From Bacteroidota bacterium (GTDB taxonomy: Bacteria; Bacteroidota; Ignavibacteria; Ignavibacteriales; Ignavibacteriaceae), in contig JAIUOE010000012.1 of NCBI GenBank assembly GCA_020161395.1, forward strand, positions 1 through 64,000: a stretch of 64,000 nucleotides of DNA. Reading direction: 5' to 3'. Made by a program: the position numbers and the translations under genes. Of the stretch, positions 19,101 to 31,585 are shown in pieces. Under the pieces are notes generated by a model. The model searched no databases. It had not been told where the DNA came from and worked only from the letters and a program-made list of their open reading frames with translations. How positions within the stretch are numbered: position 1 is the first letter of the stretch; every line of letters begins with the position of its first letter.

Positions 19101-22100
19101 TCCCTCATAGGTTCGATTTAAGACGGGTCTTTGGCTGATTAACACGAAGGAAGTTAATTACATTTCAATCCCTCATAGGTTCGATTTAAGACGGATGTAT
19201 TTGCCGTTTTTCAGCTCCAGATTATAGGTGATTTCAATCCCTCATAGGTTCGATTTAAGACAGGAGTAATTGGTCTTATTGGTATGCTTGGGTTTACAAA
19301 TTTCAATCCCTCATAGGTTCGATTTAAGACTTTCGACAGCACAAAGGAGATGCAAGAGCTTAACGCATTTCAATCCCTCATAGGTTCGATTTAAGACCTG
19401 CGGAACACTACAAAAGGGAGTAACCCGTAAGGATATTTCAATCCCTCATAGGTTCGATTTAAGACATAATGCCTACGGAGAACATTTACGCCATCACTTC
19501 CGATTTCAATCCCTCATAGGTTCGATTTAAGACAAAAACCGATTCAATTTTATTTTGCCATCCGTCTTTAATTTCAATCCCTCATAGGTTCGATTTAAGA
19601 CACGGCAGGAACATTCACTAAATTCGTTCTCAATTTATTTCAATCCCTCATAGGTTCGATTTAAGACCAGATGCCATTGCTTGCCATCTCAAAGACAACC
19701 AAATCATTTCAATCCCTCATAGGTTCGATTTAAGACCAACCGGTCTCGGTTCTAAGATTGCGGTTATTGACAGATTTCAATCCCTCATAGGTTCGATTTA
19801 AGACTTTCAAAGTCTGCATTTTTAGAATGTAATATCTGTTCTATTTCAATCCCTCATAGGTTCGATTTAAGACTCTCCTGCCCGCAACTTTTGCAGGTGT
19901 CTTTTTTGCCATTTCAATCCCTCATAGGTTCGATTTAAGACTCGACAAAAGAGCCAAAAGACCCGAAGATAGAGACTATATTTCAATCCCTCATAGGTTC
20001 GATTTAAGACGGCGAAAAAGAAAGACAGAGAGTACATTCCGAAGCATTTCAATCCCTCATAGGTTCGATTTAAGACTTAAAGGCTCCTGGTGAGAAGTCA
20101 GATATAACAGACCATTTCAATCCCTCATAGGTTCGATTTAAGACATTTCGATAATACAGACTGATTAACTTGTATTGGGTATTTCAATCCCTCATAGGTT
20201 CGATTTAAGACCCCCGCTTGATCTTCTAAACAGAAATTCTAAACTCGTATTTCAATCCCTCATAGGTTCGATTTAAGACCAAACTGAATTTTATCCCTTT
20301 GGCTGTCGAGAAGGGCATTTCAATCCCTCATAGGTTCGATTTAAGACATTACTTGTCTGTCGTTTGCGGGGTTACCGGTAAGAAATTTCAATCCCTCATA
20401 GGTTCGATTTAAGACTATACAGGCAGGAACGCCCGGAACCATCCCTGTTGCATTTCAATCCCTCATAGGTTCGATTTAAGACTAGTCTAACCCAAACTGA
20501 TTTGTCCCTCCCAAAGAAACATTTCAATCCCTCATAGGTTCGATTTAAGACTCGTTCGTTTGTCGTAATTTGGTTTATCGTCACAGGATTTCAATCCCTC
20601 ATAGGTTCGATTTAAGACTTGTGATTCTCCTTTATTCGAAAATTCTTTTTAGGGATTTCAATCCCTCATAGGTTCGATTTAAGACGCTGGGTAATTGTCA
20701 GTCTGGAGACATCTTCACTCTATTTCAATCCCTCATAGGTTCGATTTAAGACTAAACAGCTTTCATTATTCGCCTTCCATTTCCAGAAATTTCAATCCCT
20801 CATAGGTTCGATTTAAGACACTTCGGGAGTTCCTTTAAGTACCGGTCGTATACCTATTTCAATCCCTCATAGGTTCGATTTAAGACGTGTTTTGCATCAA
20901 CTGTATTGCCTGCAAAATTAATAGATTTCAATCCCTCATAGGTTCGATTTAAGACCCCCTTCCTTCTTCCACTTTTGACATTCTGAATCTATTTCAATCC
21001 CTCATAGGTTCGATTTAAGACTCCTGCAACAGCTTTTCTTCAAGAAATGTTTCGATCGATTTCAATCCCTCATAGGTTCGATTTAAGACTCCCGATGTAA
21101 AAATAATTGGCAATACTATATATGCATTTCAATCCCTCATAGGTTCGATTTAAGACTTACGATACCAAGGCATTCGGGAATGAGCAGGCAAAATTTCAAT
21201 CCCTCATAGGTTCGATTTAAGACTATGCCGGAAATGTCATGGCAAAGAAAAAAGGAGGATTTCAATCCCTCATAGGTTCGATTTAAGACTTTGTGAAAGA
21301 CGGCGGTTGCTACGCTGAAATTCTTGGATTTCAATCCCTCATAGGTTCGATTTAAGACTGTTGTTTAATTTTTCTTTTCGTAAATCGGGTAACCGATTTC
21401 AATCCCTCATAGGTTCGATTTAAGACTCGATCGCTATTTGCTCATCGAGATCATTCAGCATCTATTTCAATCCCTCATAGGTTCGATTTAAGACTGGTGC
21501 GTCCGCGTATTACATGAACTTGGATGTGCATTTCAATCCCTCATAGGTTCGATTTAAGACTTGATCTGTGCATAGTTCTTTTTCAGAAGGTCAGTCTTAT
21601 TTCAATCCCTCATAGGTTCGATTTAAGACTTTATCCTGGGATATTATTTTATTTGGAGAAAAAAAATTTCAATCCCTCATAGGTTCGATTTAAGACTCAG
21701 AATGTTAATATATATGGCGAGGCAATTGATAAAATTTCAATCCCTCATAGGTTCGATTTAAGACTTATCCCACTATAAGCAACTACAACTGCCTGAGTAC
21801 CATTTCAATCCCTCATAGGTTCGATTTAAGACAAGAGCTAAAGAAAATGGTAAAAGACGGCTCTTTAGGCAATTTCAATCCCTCATAGGTTCGATTTAAG
21901 ACCAGGTACAGGCAGAGATAGATTATCGCAATGCCTTAAATTTCAATCCCTCATAGGTTCGATTTAAGACTTGAATGTACAATGAGTTATTGTTGCACCT
22001 TTTTCAAGTAATAAATTTCAATCCCTCATAGGTTCGATTTAAGACGCAGAGCCTGCCTGATTTCTACCGGTTGTTGCAACATTTCAATCCCTCATAGGTT

Positions 22101-25100
22101 CGATTTAAGACTAGCTGCAGAGAACATCAATGCAGCACATCTTGCATATTTCAATCCCTCATAGGTTCGATTTAAGACGACTTGCTGGTGGACAGGGATT
22201 TGGTATTAGTTTATTATTTCAATCCCTCATAGGTTCGATTTAAGACCGCTGCCTTTGCTTCATTTGTTTCGATCCTTACCAGAATTTCAATCCCTCATAG
22301 GTTCGATTTAAGACGCTCGCATCAAACTCGGTTTCATCAGGGAAAATAGTATTTCAATCCCTCATAGGTTCGATTTAAGACCGGGTTTCCCCATCAATCG
22401 TAAAACCTATAATTGTATTTCAATCCCTCATAGGTTCGATTTAAGACCAAAATCGCAAACGATGCGGTAAACGGCACTAAGATATTTCAATCCCTCATAG
22501 GTTCGATTTAAGACCGGTCAAAGTGGCGGGGCTTCTACTGCTTCTTTATTACTATTTCAATCCCTCATAGGTTCGATTTAAGACCACAAACCCTGTCACT
22601 TTTTCAGGTAACACAGCGACATTTCAATCCCTCATAGGTTCGATTTAAGACCCGGTCTTGGCAAGAATTTGGATGGGTCCTTGGAGGATTTCAATCCCTC
22701 ATAGGTTCGATTTAAGACCAAATGCGAAAGAAGGTATCAGATTAAAAGGTACTCCATTTCAATCCCTCATAGGTTCGATTTAAGACAATTCAGCCGGTGT
22801 TACATTATCTGTTACAAGAGAATTTCAATCCCTCATAGGTTCGATTTAAGACAAGACGAGTACGAGATGCTTTGGGAAACCGAATGGGAATTTCAATCCC
22901 TCATAGGTTCGATTTAAGACACTTCAAACTGCCAGAGGATTACAATCAGAATGTATATTTCAATCCCTCATAGGTTCGATTTAAGACAGATGGAAAGCAG
23001 ATGGCTATCACCTGTTCTTGAACCAATTTCAATCCCTCATAGGTTCGATTTAAGACATAATAAGCAATGTGACTGTAATGAGTTATAAAACAGAATTTCA
23101 ATCCCTCATAGGTTCGATTTAAGACTGGAAGATCCTTCGAAAGTCTGTGATCTCTTCTCAGCTATTTCAATCCCTCATAGGTTCGATTTAAGACCAGGTC
23201 GATGATGCCTTTCTGAAGTGGAAAGATGAATTTCAATCCCTCATAGGTTCGATTTAAGACCTCCTGTGGTTTCAGTTCCAACTCTAATAATATAGTTATT
23301 TCAATCCCTCATAGGTTCGATTTAAGACGATATACTAATAATATTTGCAACATTCTTTAGATAATTATTTCAATCCCTCATAGGTTCGATTTAAGACTGA
23401 AAATTATTGGTAATACGGTGTACGCAGATAACATATTTCAATCCCTCATAGGTTCGATTTAAGACCAGGCGGGTATATGGGATGTGGGAGCGTTTGTAAT
23501 AATTTCAATCCCTCATAGGTTCGATTTAAGACTCTGTATTGCAAAAGGTGGTAATTGGACAAACTCTGATTTCAATCCCTCATAGGTTCGATTTAAGACT
23601 TGCAAGGGATTCGGATAACCTGACCCGTGTTGAATGATTTCAATCCCTCATAGGTTCGATTTAAGACCGATCCAAATAGCAGCCAACAAAACAGGTAACA
23701 AAGTATTTCAATCCCTCATAGGTTCGATTTAAGACGCAATAAGTTCCATGACCGGCAAACAATGGAACTCGCATTTCAATCCCTCATAGGTTCGATTTAA
23801 GACGAAACCCGAACCGAAACAGCGGGCTTTTTTGACAGCATTTCAATCCCTCATAGGTTCGATTTAAGACTCGGCGGGGCTGATCTAACTTTCAGACAGG
23901 TAACACCATTTCAATCCCTCATAGGTTCGATTTAAGACTGACCTCGATTAATTATATTCTTTGCGGAACTCGATATTTCAATCCCTCATAGGTTCGATTT
24001 AAGACTGCCAGAATAAACATATATTTTTTTCCCTGTTGTGGATTTCAATCCCTCATAGGTTCGATTTAAGACTCCATAATGTCACATTGCCGTTTACCCA
24101 AATGCCGTTAATTTCAATCCCTCATAGGTTCGATTTAAGACCAATGGGTGCAAATTGCAACTCAATCTTATATCTTGGATTTCAATCCCTCATAGGTTCG
24201 ATTTAAGACGAGTTTACAAATAACCAGATCACCTATTTTTATATGCATTTCAATCCCTCATAGGTTCGATTTAAGACAGGACGACCTCCCGTTTTAGTTT
24301 TTTTTGCTTATTTTATTTCAATCCCTCATAGGTTCGATTTAAGACCTAAAGAAATACTTTGGAATTGGGAAGCATACGATTATATTTCAATCCCTCATAG
24401 GTTCGATTTAAGACAAATAGTAACAAAAGGTAACATTTTTGCCAAATAAAAAATTTCAATCCCTCATAGGTTCGATTTAAGACCGATAATACTGTTCACA
24501 GGTGTACAATAAAAAATGGATTTCAATCCCTCATAGGTTCGATTTAAGACATTTTAATGATTTTTGAAGGGTCTCATTGCTAACATCATTTCAATCCCTC
24601 ATAGGTTCGATTTAAGACGTAACCTACACATTTATTAACGACACTAAAGAAGTATTTCAATCCCTCATAGGTTCGATTTAAGACCCGTTCCACCGACATT
24701 AGTAGTCAACCAGTCAAAAAATTTCAATCCCTCATAGGTTCGATTTAAGACAAGGTGTCACAACAAACCCTTCAATAAGATATGGTTATTTCAATCCCTC
24801 ATAGGTTCGATTTAAGACTATTTAAGGGATATGCAGAGGATGGCTCACTTTTAAAATTTCAATCCCTCATAGGTTCGATTTAAGACCTCTTTATTGATTG
24901 GCCTTACAATTGATGGAGAAACAATTTCAATCCCTCATAGGTTCGATTTAAGACTCAACCCTCAACCGATCTTATACCTGGGGCCAACCATATTTCAATC
25001 CCTCATAGGTTCGATTTAAGACCACCCTGACATGGATTGACATATCCGAACATCTTGCATTTCAATCCCTCATAGGTTCGATTTAAGACTTATTGCCGGC

Positions 25101-28100
25101 ACTGACTTTATTTTTGTCAGGATGATATTTCAATCCCTCATAGGTTCGATTTAAGACTGTGCACATTAAAAAAAGGAACAAAATGCCAGTAATAGATTTC
25201 AATCCCTCATAGGTTCGATTTAAGACCAAGATGAGTGTGGAAATTAATTCAGATCCATCATTATTTCAATCCCTCATAGGTTCGATTTAAGACATATATT
25301 TTGGTTACGGAGTACCTCTGCAGTAACAATATTTCAATCCCTCATAGGTTCGATTTAAGACAATACAAATGGTAGATCAGAAAACCCACAATACAAATTT
25401 CAATCCCTCATAGGTTCGATTTAAGACATAGATTTTCTTGCCTGTTGTTGATATGGTATTAGCGATTTCAATCCCTCATAGGTTCGATTTAAGACCTGCG
25501 GATCGATTTCGACTCCTTTAGTCTGCATCTCCATTTCAATCCCTCATAGGTTCGATTTAAGACTGGCAGCGGGCACCCGAAATAAAAACAATACAGATTA
25601 TTTCAATCCCTCATAGGTTCGATTTAAGACAATCCTGGTCAGAAAAGCTCAGGAAGACGAATCGCAATTTCAATCCCTCATAGGTTCGATTTAAGACTTC
25701 GAGTTCCTCTTCCGTGAAGACGGGAAAGTAATCATTTCAATCCCTCATAGGTTCGATTTAAGACCTTGGTATCTTCAAGCATGGGATCGAGCTTCGCACT
25801 ATTTCAATCCCTCATAGGTTCGATTTAAGACTTTGTTTCTGCATCTATAATAAATCCCTTTACACAATTTCAATCCCTCATAGGTTCGATTTAAGACCTC
25901 CCCAATCAATCGAACCGATACGGGATTTTTTTAAATTTCAATCCCTCATAGGTTCGATTTAAGACCAAACCACTATCTCCATACCAAAAGACTCATTCAA
26001 CCATTTCAATCCCTCATAGGTTCGATTTAAGACTTTCTCCATCCAAAGGGTATCGACTATCCTGATCTATTTCAATCCCTCATAGGTTCGATTTAAGACC
26101 CTCATCTTAAAACGCCTCGTAAACGCGTAAAAGCCCATTTCAATCCCTCATAGGTTCGATTTAAGACTGGAACCCGGACAGAGCTGGAAAAACTCTTCTC
26201 CATTTCAATCCCTCATAGGTTCGATTTAAGACCACTTGCAGTTTTGGGATTGGTGGCGTTATGATAAGTCATTTCAATCCCTCATAGGTTCGATTTAAGA
26301 CGAGCTGAAATCGCACTTTCTGAAACGAAATACCTTTGTTATTTCAATCCCTCATAGGTTCGATTTAAGACTTGGTAAAAGAATCCGAAGCCGAGACTAA
26401 AGAAATGCTATTTCAATCCCTCATAGGTTCGATTTAAGACCCGTCTTGCATTTGTTTCCGTGGCATTAAAATACTATTTCAATCCCTCATAGGTTCGATT
26501 TAAGACGATTTTCAGTTTTACCCCTTCCTCAAGCTCAATCCAATTATTTCAATCCCTCATAGGTTCGATTTAAGACTTTATTGAAAGTTAAATAAAAAGG
26601 AAACCAAAAAAATTTCAATCCCTCATAGGTTCGATTTAAGACGAAGTTCGGAAAGGGAGAATACACTTCGCTTAAGCATTTCAATCCCTCATAGGTTCGA
26701 TTTAAGACAACACGAAATAAACAACCTAACAAAAGGAGCAACAAAAATTTCAATCCCTCATAGGTTCGATTTAAGACGTGATGTTGTTCAAAAGCTTAAG
26801 GGGATCGTGTCAGAATTTCAATCCCTCATAGGTTCGATTTAAGACTTTGCGGGGCAACTCGTGGGAGCGAAACGCAAGACCATTTCAATCCCTCATAGGT
26901 TCGATTTAAGACTTATTTTATTTGGAGAAAAAAATGAGACCTTTCAAAAATTTCAATCCCTCATAGGTTCGATTTAAGACATATGCCAAGATAGCCAAGA
27001 GATTAGAGAAATCAACATTTCAATCCCTCATAGGTTCGATTTAAGACTTGAAACAACCCGTATAACTTACCGTGCCTGCTAAAGATTTCAATCCCTCATA
27101 GGTTCGATTTAAGACCATTGAACCAAGAGGGGTAAAAAACCATCTCCCGTATTTCAATCCCTCATAGGTTCGATTTAAGACAAGAGATAAGGCAGGGTAT
27201 CCTGAAAAGCAACACCACATTTCAATCCCTCATAGGTTCGATTTAAGACCAAGGCAGCCATCAACCTAACCAATACCACACAAGACAATTTCAATCCCTC
27301 ATAGGTTCGATTTAAGACTCAATAGATGGAACATCATAATCCCATTTTTTACCCAATTTCAATCCCTCATAGGTTCGATTTAAGACAAAAGAACGCCTAC
27401 AATTGCACGATCAACAACTGGCATTTCAATCCCTCATAGGTTCGATTTAAGACTAGACTCCCTCATGCCCGGATGCAAGCTTTTCACATTTCAATCCCTC
27501 ATAGGTTCGATTTAAGACCAAAAAGATTAGAAGACCTAACATCTCTAACAAATACATTTCAATCCCTCATAGGTTCGATTTAAGACATATCACGAAGCAG
27601 TTAATAACACCGAACATTCTGAATTTCAATCCCTCATAGGTTCGATTTAAGACAAGCAGGATGAACCCCGGGGAAAAGATTTACATCGTATTTCAATCCC
27701 TCATAGGTTCGATTTAAGACAAAGCATAAACTATCAATAATATTCACTGTAGAACTATTTCAATCCCTCATAGGTTCGATTTAAGACGTTGCTATCTGAC
27801 CGTTGAAATTTGGACTTGTACCAATATTTCAATCCCTCATAGGTTCGATTTAAGACAACATTTGAGGGATTTTTCTGTAAGTCTTTACATTATTTCAATC
27901 CCTCATAGGTTCGATTTAAGACAATCCAACAGTTTGAAGCCGCCTACAAAACTACCACATTTCAATCCCTCATAGGTTCGATTTAAGACCACAAACCCTG
28001 TCACTTTTTCAGATAACACAGCGACATTTCAATCCCTCATAGGTTCGATTTAAGACTCCATCAGGATGTTAAGGTTTATCTCGAATCCATTTAATTTCAA

Positions 28101-31100
28101 TCCCTCATAGGTTCGATTTAAGACGCTGGAAACAGACTGCTGCAAAGAGTCGGCAAAGAAATTTCAATCCCTCATAGGTTCGATTTAAGACATATTTTGG
28201 TTACGGAGTACCTCTGCAGTAACAATATTTCAATCCCTCATAGGTTCGATTTAAGACTTTATATAGATATTATCTTACTACATTACTACAATGTATTTCA
28301 ATCCCTCATAGGTTCGATTTAAGACTTTTTCCTCGCGGACGGATGGCATGCACTTAAACTGCATTTCAATCCCTCATAGGTTCGATTTAAGACTCACCAA
28401 CAACATAATTACCCACACGACTGATTCCTTATTTCAATCCCTCATAGGTTCGATTTAAGACCGTCATACTGTTTTACAATTAGCTCCGGTATCTCCATTT
28501 CAATCCCTCATAGGTTCGATTTAAGACAAGAATTATTTTGCACGGGCTTACAACCTGCAAGAAGAATTTCAATCCCTCATAGGTTCGATTTAAGACTCCG
28601 GTCTTTCATCATATCAAGCTTTACCTCTAATCGATTTCAATCCCTCATAGGTTCGATTTAAGACTGTGCCCGATATTTTAACCCTTCACAGGCAGCTTTA
28701 TTTCAATCCCTCATAGGTTCGATTTAAGACTTGAGATTGACAGAGGGTCAGGTTATGAGGTAGAATTATTTCAATCCCTCATAGGTTCGATTTAAGACGG
28801 GCTTCACCTTTCATCGGCTTGTGCGTTCCGACCTATTTCAATCCCTCATAGGTTCGATTTAAGACGAGGAAAATACCGGAGCAGACCCTATAATTTCCTC
28901 AGTATTTCAATCCCTCATAGGTTCGATTTAAGACACGGAATACGGTATATCAGTTTTGCCCGTAAAGATATTTCAATCCCTCATAGGTTCGATTTAAGAC
29001 AAACAGACTTTTTTGATAAATGACAGGGATAATCTTATTTCAATCCCTCATAGGTTCGATTTAAGACGAAGGTATCGGTGGTGTTGGTTGTTACGCTGTT
29101 ACCATTTCAATCCCTCATAGGTTCGATTTAAGACATGGCTGTTTGGGTCGATCCATCGGTTCACAAAGACCATTTCAATCCCTCATAGGTTCGATTTAAG
29201 ACTGTTTTTTGGTTAAGAAGTGCCTCGACTGTCGTAATATTTCAATCCCTCATAGGTTCGATTTAAGACTAACCCTCGGGAAGTTTGTTACGCATAATCA
29301 TAACTATTTCAATCCCTCATAGGTTCGATTTAAGACTGGGTGAAAAAATGAAAAAGTACGAAGAATATGAGATATTTCAATCCCTCATAGGTTCGATTTA
29401 AGACGAGTTTTTTCATGACTGGGTTTTTCGAGGATCACAGTAATTTCAATCCCTCATAGGTTCGATTTAAGACAAGCTCTGTCAGGCTCTCTAAACAACA
29501 ATAAATATTATTTCAATCCCTCATAGGTTCGATTTAAGACCAAGGTACTTAAGACAGTTGTTCGAAGAAAGGAAAGATTTCAATCCCTCATAGGTTCGAT
29601 TTAAGACTTCCTGCTTTATTTCGATCGCCCGAATCCTTTGTTCGATTTCAATCCCTCATAGGTTCGATTTAAGACCAGTTCAGAAACCAAAAATCTCACA
29701 GCCTGTTTATATATTTCAATCCCTCATAGGTTCGATTTAAGACGTGTTCCTGTCCGTGTACCGCAGGCTACCAAACCAATTTCAATCCCTCATAGGTTCG
29801 ATTTAAGACGTTACGATCGCCGCGCCCCTTTTGGTTACACTCAATAATTTCAATCCCTCATAGGTTCGATTTAAGACACAAATTGTCCATATCAGCTTCA
29901 ATCGAATATTCACATTTCAATCCCTCATAGGTTCGATTTAAGACTTTTACAACTAAAGCTTTATTTGCTTCTGATATTTATTTCAATCCCTCATAGGTTC
30001 GATTTAAGACTAATCTTCTTCTTGTTGCAATACCCATTGCGTCTATATTTCAATCCCTCATAGGTTCGATTTAAGACCGCGTGTTGGATGACTATAAAGC
30101 CCGCTACATAGCATTTCAATCCCTCATAGGTTCGATTTAAGACACCAGTTCAACAGCGACCCACAGAGCGTTCAGACGGATTTCAATCCCTCATAGGTTC
30201 GATTTAAGACCAACCGCTTACTACGAGTGTGTGCACTGTAATGAAGATTTCAATCCCTCATAGGTTCGATTTAAGACGCGACCTGACATTCCTTCATACT
30301 GCGGACTGGCATGCATTTCAATCCCTCATAGGTTCGATTTAAGACGTAAAAATGATTTCAGAGGGTGTTGACATTCCACGATATTTCAATCCCTCATAGG
30401 TTCGATTTAAGACCACTCTGTGCCCAGCTCGTTATTATTGTGCTCATAATATTTCAATCCCTCATAGGTTCGATTTAAGACATACGAGGTATCTACGCTC
30501 CTTCTGTAGGGCACATGAATTTCAATCCCTCATAGGTTCGATTTAAGACAGAAACCCTTCAGTATTTAGAGGAAGCTATTCTGAATTTCAATCCCTCATA
30601 GGTTCGATTTAAGACCAGGTTTTTTACCCGTCTGCACAGTTCTTCATTTTGTCATTTCAATCCCTCATAGGTTCGATTTAAGACCATATCATAGCAATCA
30701 GGATCGACCTCGGTATAGCATTTCAATCCCTCATAGGTTCGATTTAAGACTGAACCGGTTTCGGCCTTTAATTTCTGGTAGGATGATTTCAATCCCTCAT
30801 AGGTTCGATTTAAGACTCACACGGTTTAAGAGCGGTGACGCCCCTAAAGCGGAATTTCAATCCCTCATAGGTTCGATTTAAGACCTATTTCAGACGATAC
30901 AAAAGATGATCAGATTGAGAATTTCAATCCCTCATAGGTTCGATTTAAGACCAACAAAGATGGATCTCGAGAATGAGATTAATCAATTATTTCAATCCCT
31001 CATAGGTTCGATTTAAGACAATTTCACCGTGAAAACCAAGAGTGCTGCCACAACATTTCAATCCCTCATAGGTTCGATTTAAGACTTTGTGTGTCTGACA

Positions 31101-31218
31101 TCTGATAGCCTTCGACAGTTTATTTCAATCCCTCATAGGTTCGATTTAAGACGAGCTTAAAGAAGTCACTCTCTCGGGTGATTATGGATTTCAATCCCTC
31201 ATAGGTTCGATTTAAGAC
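16185..31218 (-). CRISPR. Type I-B CRISPR array, 223 repeats by hand count
   Basis: A 31-bp repeat occurs every 66-69 bp. On the + strand it starts ATTTCAATCCCTCATAGG and ends TTCGATTTAAGAC. In transcription sense (- strand) it starts GTCTTAAATCG and ends in ATTGAAAT, the 8-nt handle typical of Cas6-processed crRNAs. I counted 223 repeats and 222 spacers, mostly 35-38 nt, with one of 44 nt at 21971-22014. All internal repeats I read are identical. The repeat at 16185-16215 is degenerate at its outer edge (two substitutions), marking it as the old, trailer end. The leader and newest spacers are at the 31218 side, next to cas2. Confidence 0.99.
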
Positions 31219-31315
31219 CCGTACAAAAACATGCGAAAACGGGCTAAAAATAAAGAAAAACATATTGTAAAAATCGTCGAGGACAGATAGTGTAAAAAGT
31301 GTGCAGTTTCGACGA
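31219..31315 (-). promoter_or_regulatory. CRISPR leader
   Basis: 97 AT-rich bases between the first repeat and the cas2 stop codon, upstream of the array in its direction of transcription. TGTAAAAA occurs twice on the + strand, at 31266-31273 and 31291-31298 (25 bp apart). TCGTCGA at 31274-31280 and TCGACGA at 31309-31315 form an inverted repeat, the outer arm touching the cas2 stop codon. These are candidate binding sites for the adaptation machinery or for a promoter. No terminator separates cas2 from the array. Confidence 0.8.
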
Positions 31316-31582
31316 CTAAATGAATGTGTCGGTATCGTTTTTATCTTTACCGATTACATTCCGGGTTGTATAATTTCGTGAATCAAAAGTGTAATATATA
31401 ACAGAATCTTCAGAACTGTTAATTATGTTTTTCACTTTTGCCCTGATTTCCTCAAATCCTGAGTTAGTTATTTCACCCTCGAATACTGAATTTTGCACCC
31501 ACATCAGACGGGTCCTCAAATAGTTTAATATTTTTATTCCCCGTTTCGGGTTTGCAATGTCATAAACCATAATTATATACAT
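31316..31582 (-). CDS. cas2: CRISPR-associated endoribonuclease/adaptation protein Cas2
   Basis: Cas2 forms the adaptation complex with Cas1 and integrates new spacers. It is 88 residues long. The ferredoxin-like fold begins MYIIMVYDIANPKRGIKILN with the conserved Asp of VYD at residue 8, then LRTRLMWVQNSVFEGEITNS and VIYYTFDSRNYTTR. It starts 3 nt after the cas1 stop. It is the last gene of the cas operon and its stop codon abuts the leader. Confidence 0.97.
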   Translation of the reverse strand: MYIIMVYDIANPKRGIKILNYLRTRLMWVQNSVFEGEITNSGFEEIRAKVKNIINSSEDSVIYYTFDSRNYTTRNVIGKDKNDTDTFI

Positions 31583-31585
31583 AAA

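Noticed and set aside
17958-26753. Several short - strand frames repeating VLNRTYEGLK
   Set aside because: They are read-through of the CRISPR repeat and spacers; the peptide is the repeat translated.
16216-31187. Self-targeting spacers against genes in this window
   Set aside because: I did not notice any spacer matching window genes, but I could not compare all 222 systematically, so no claim is made.
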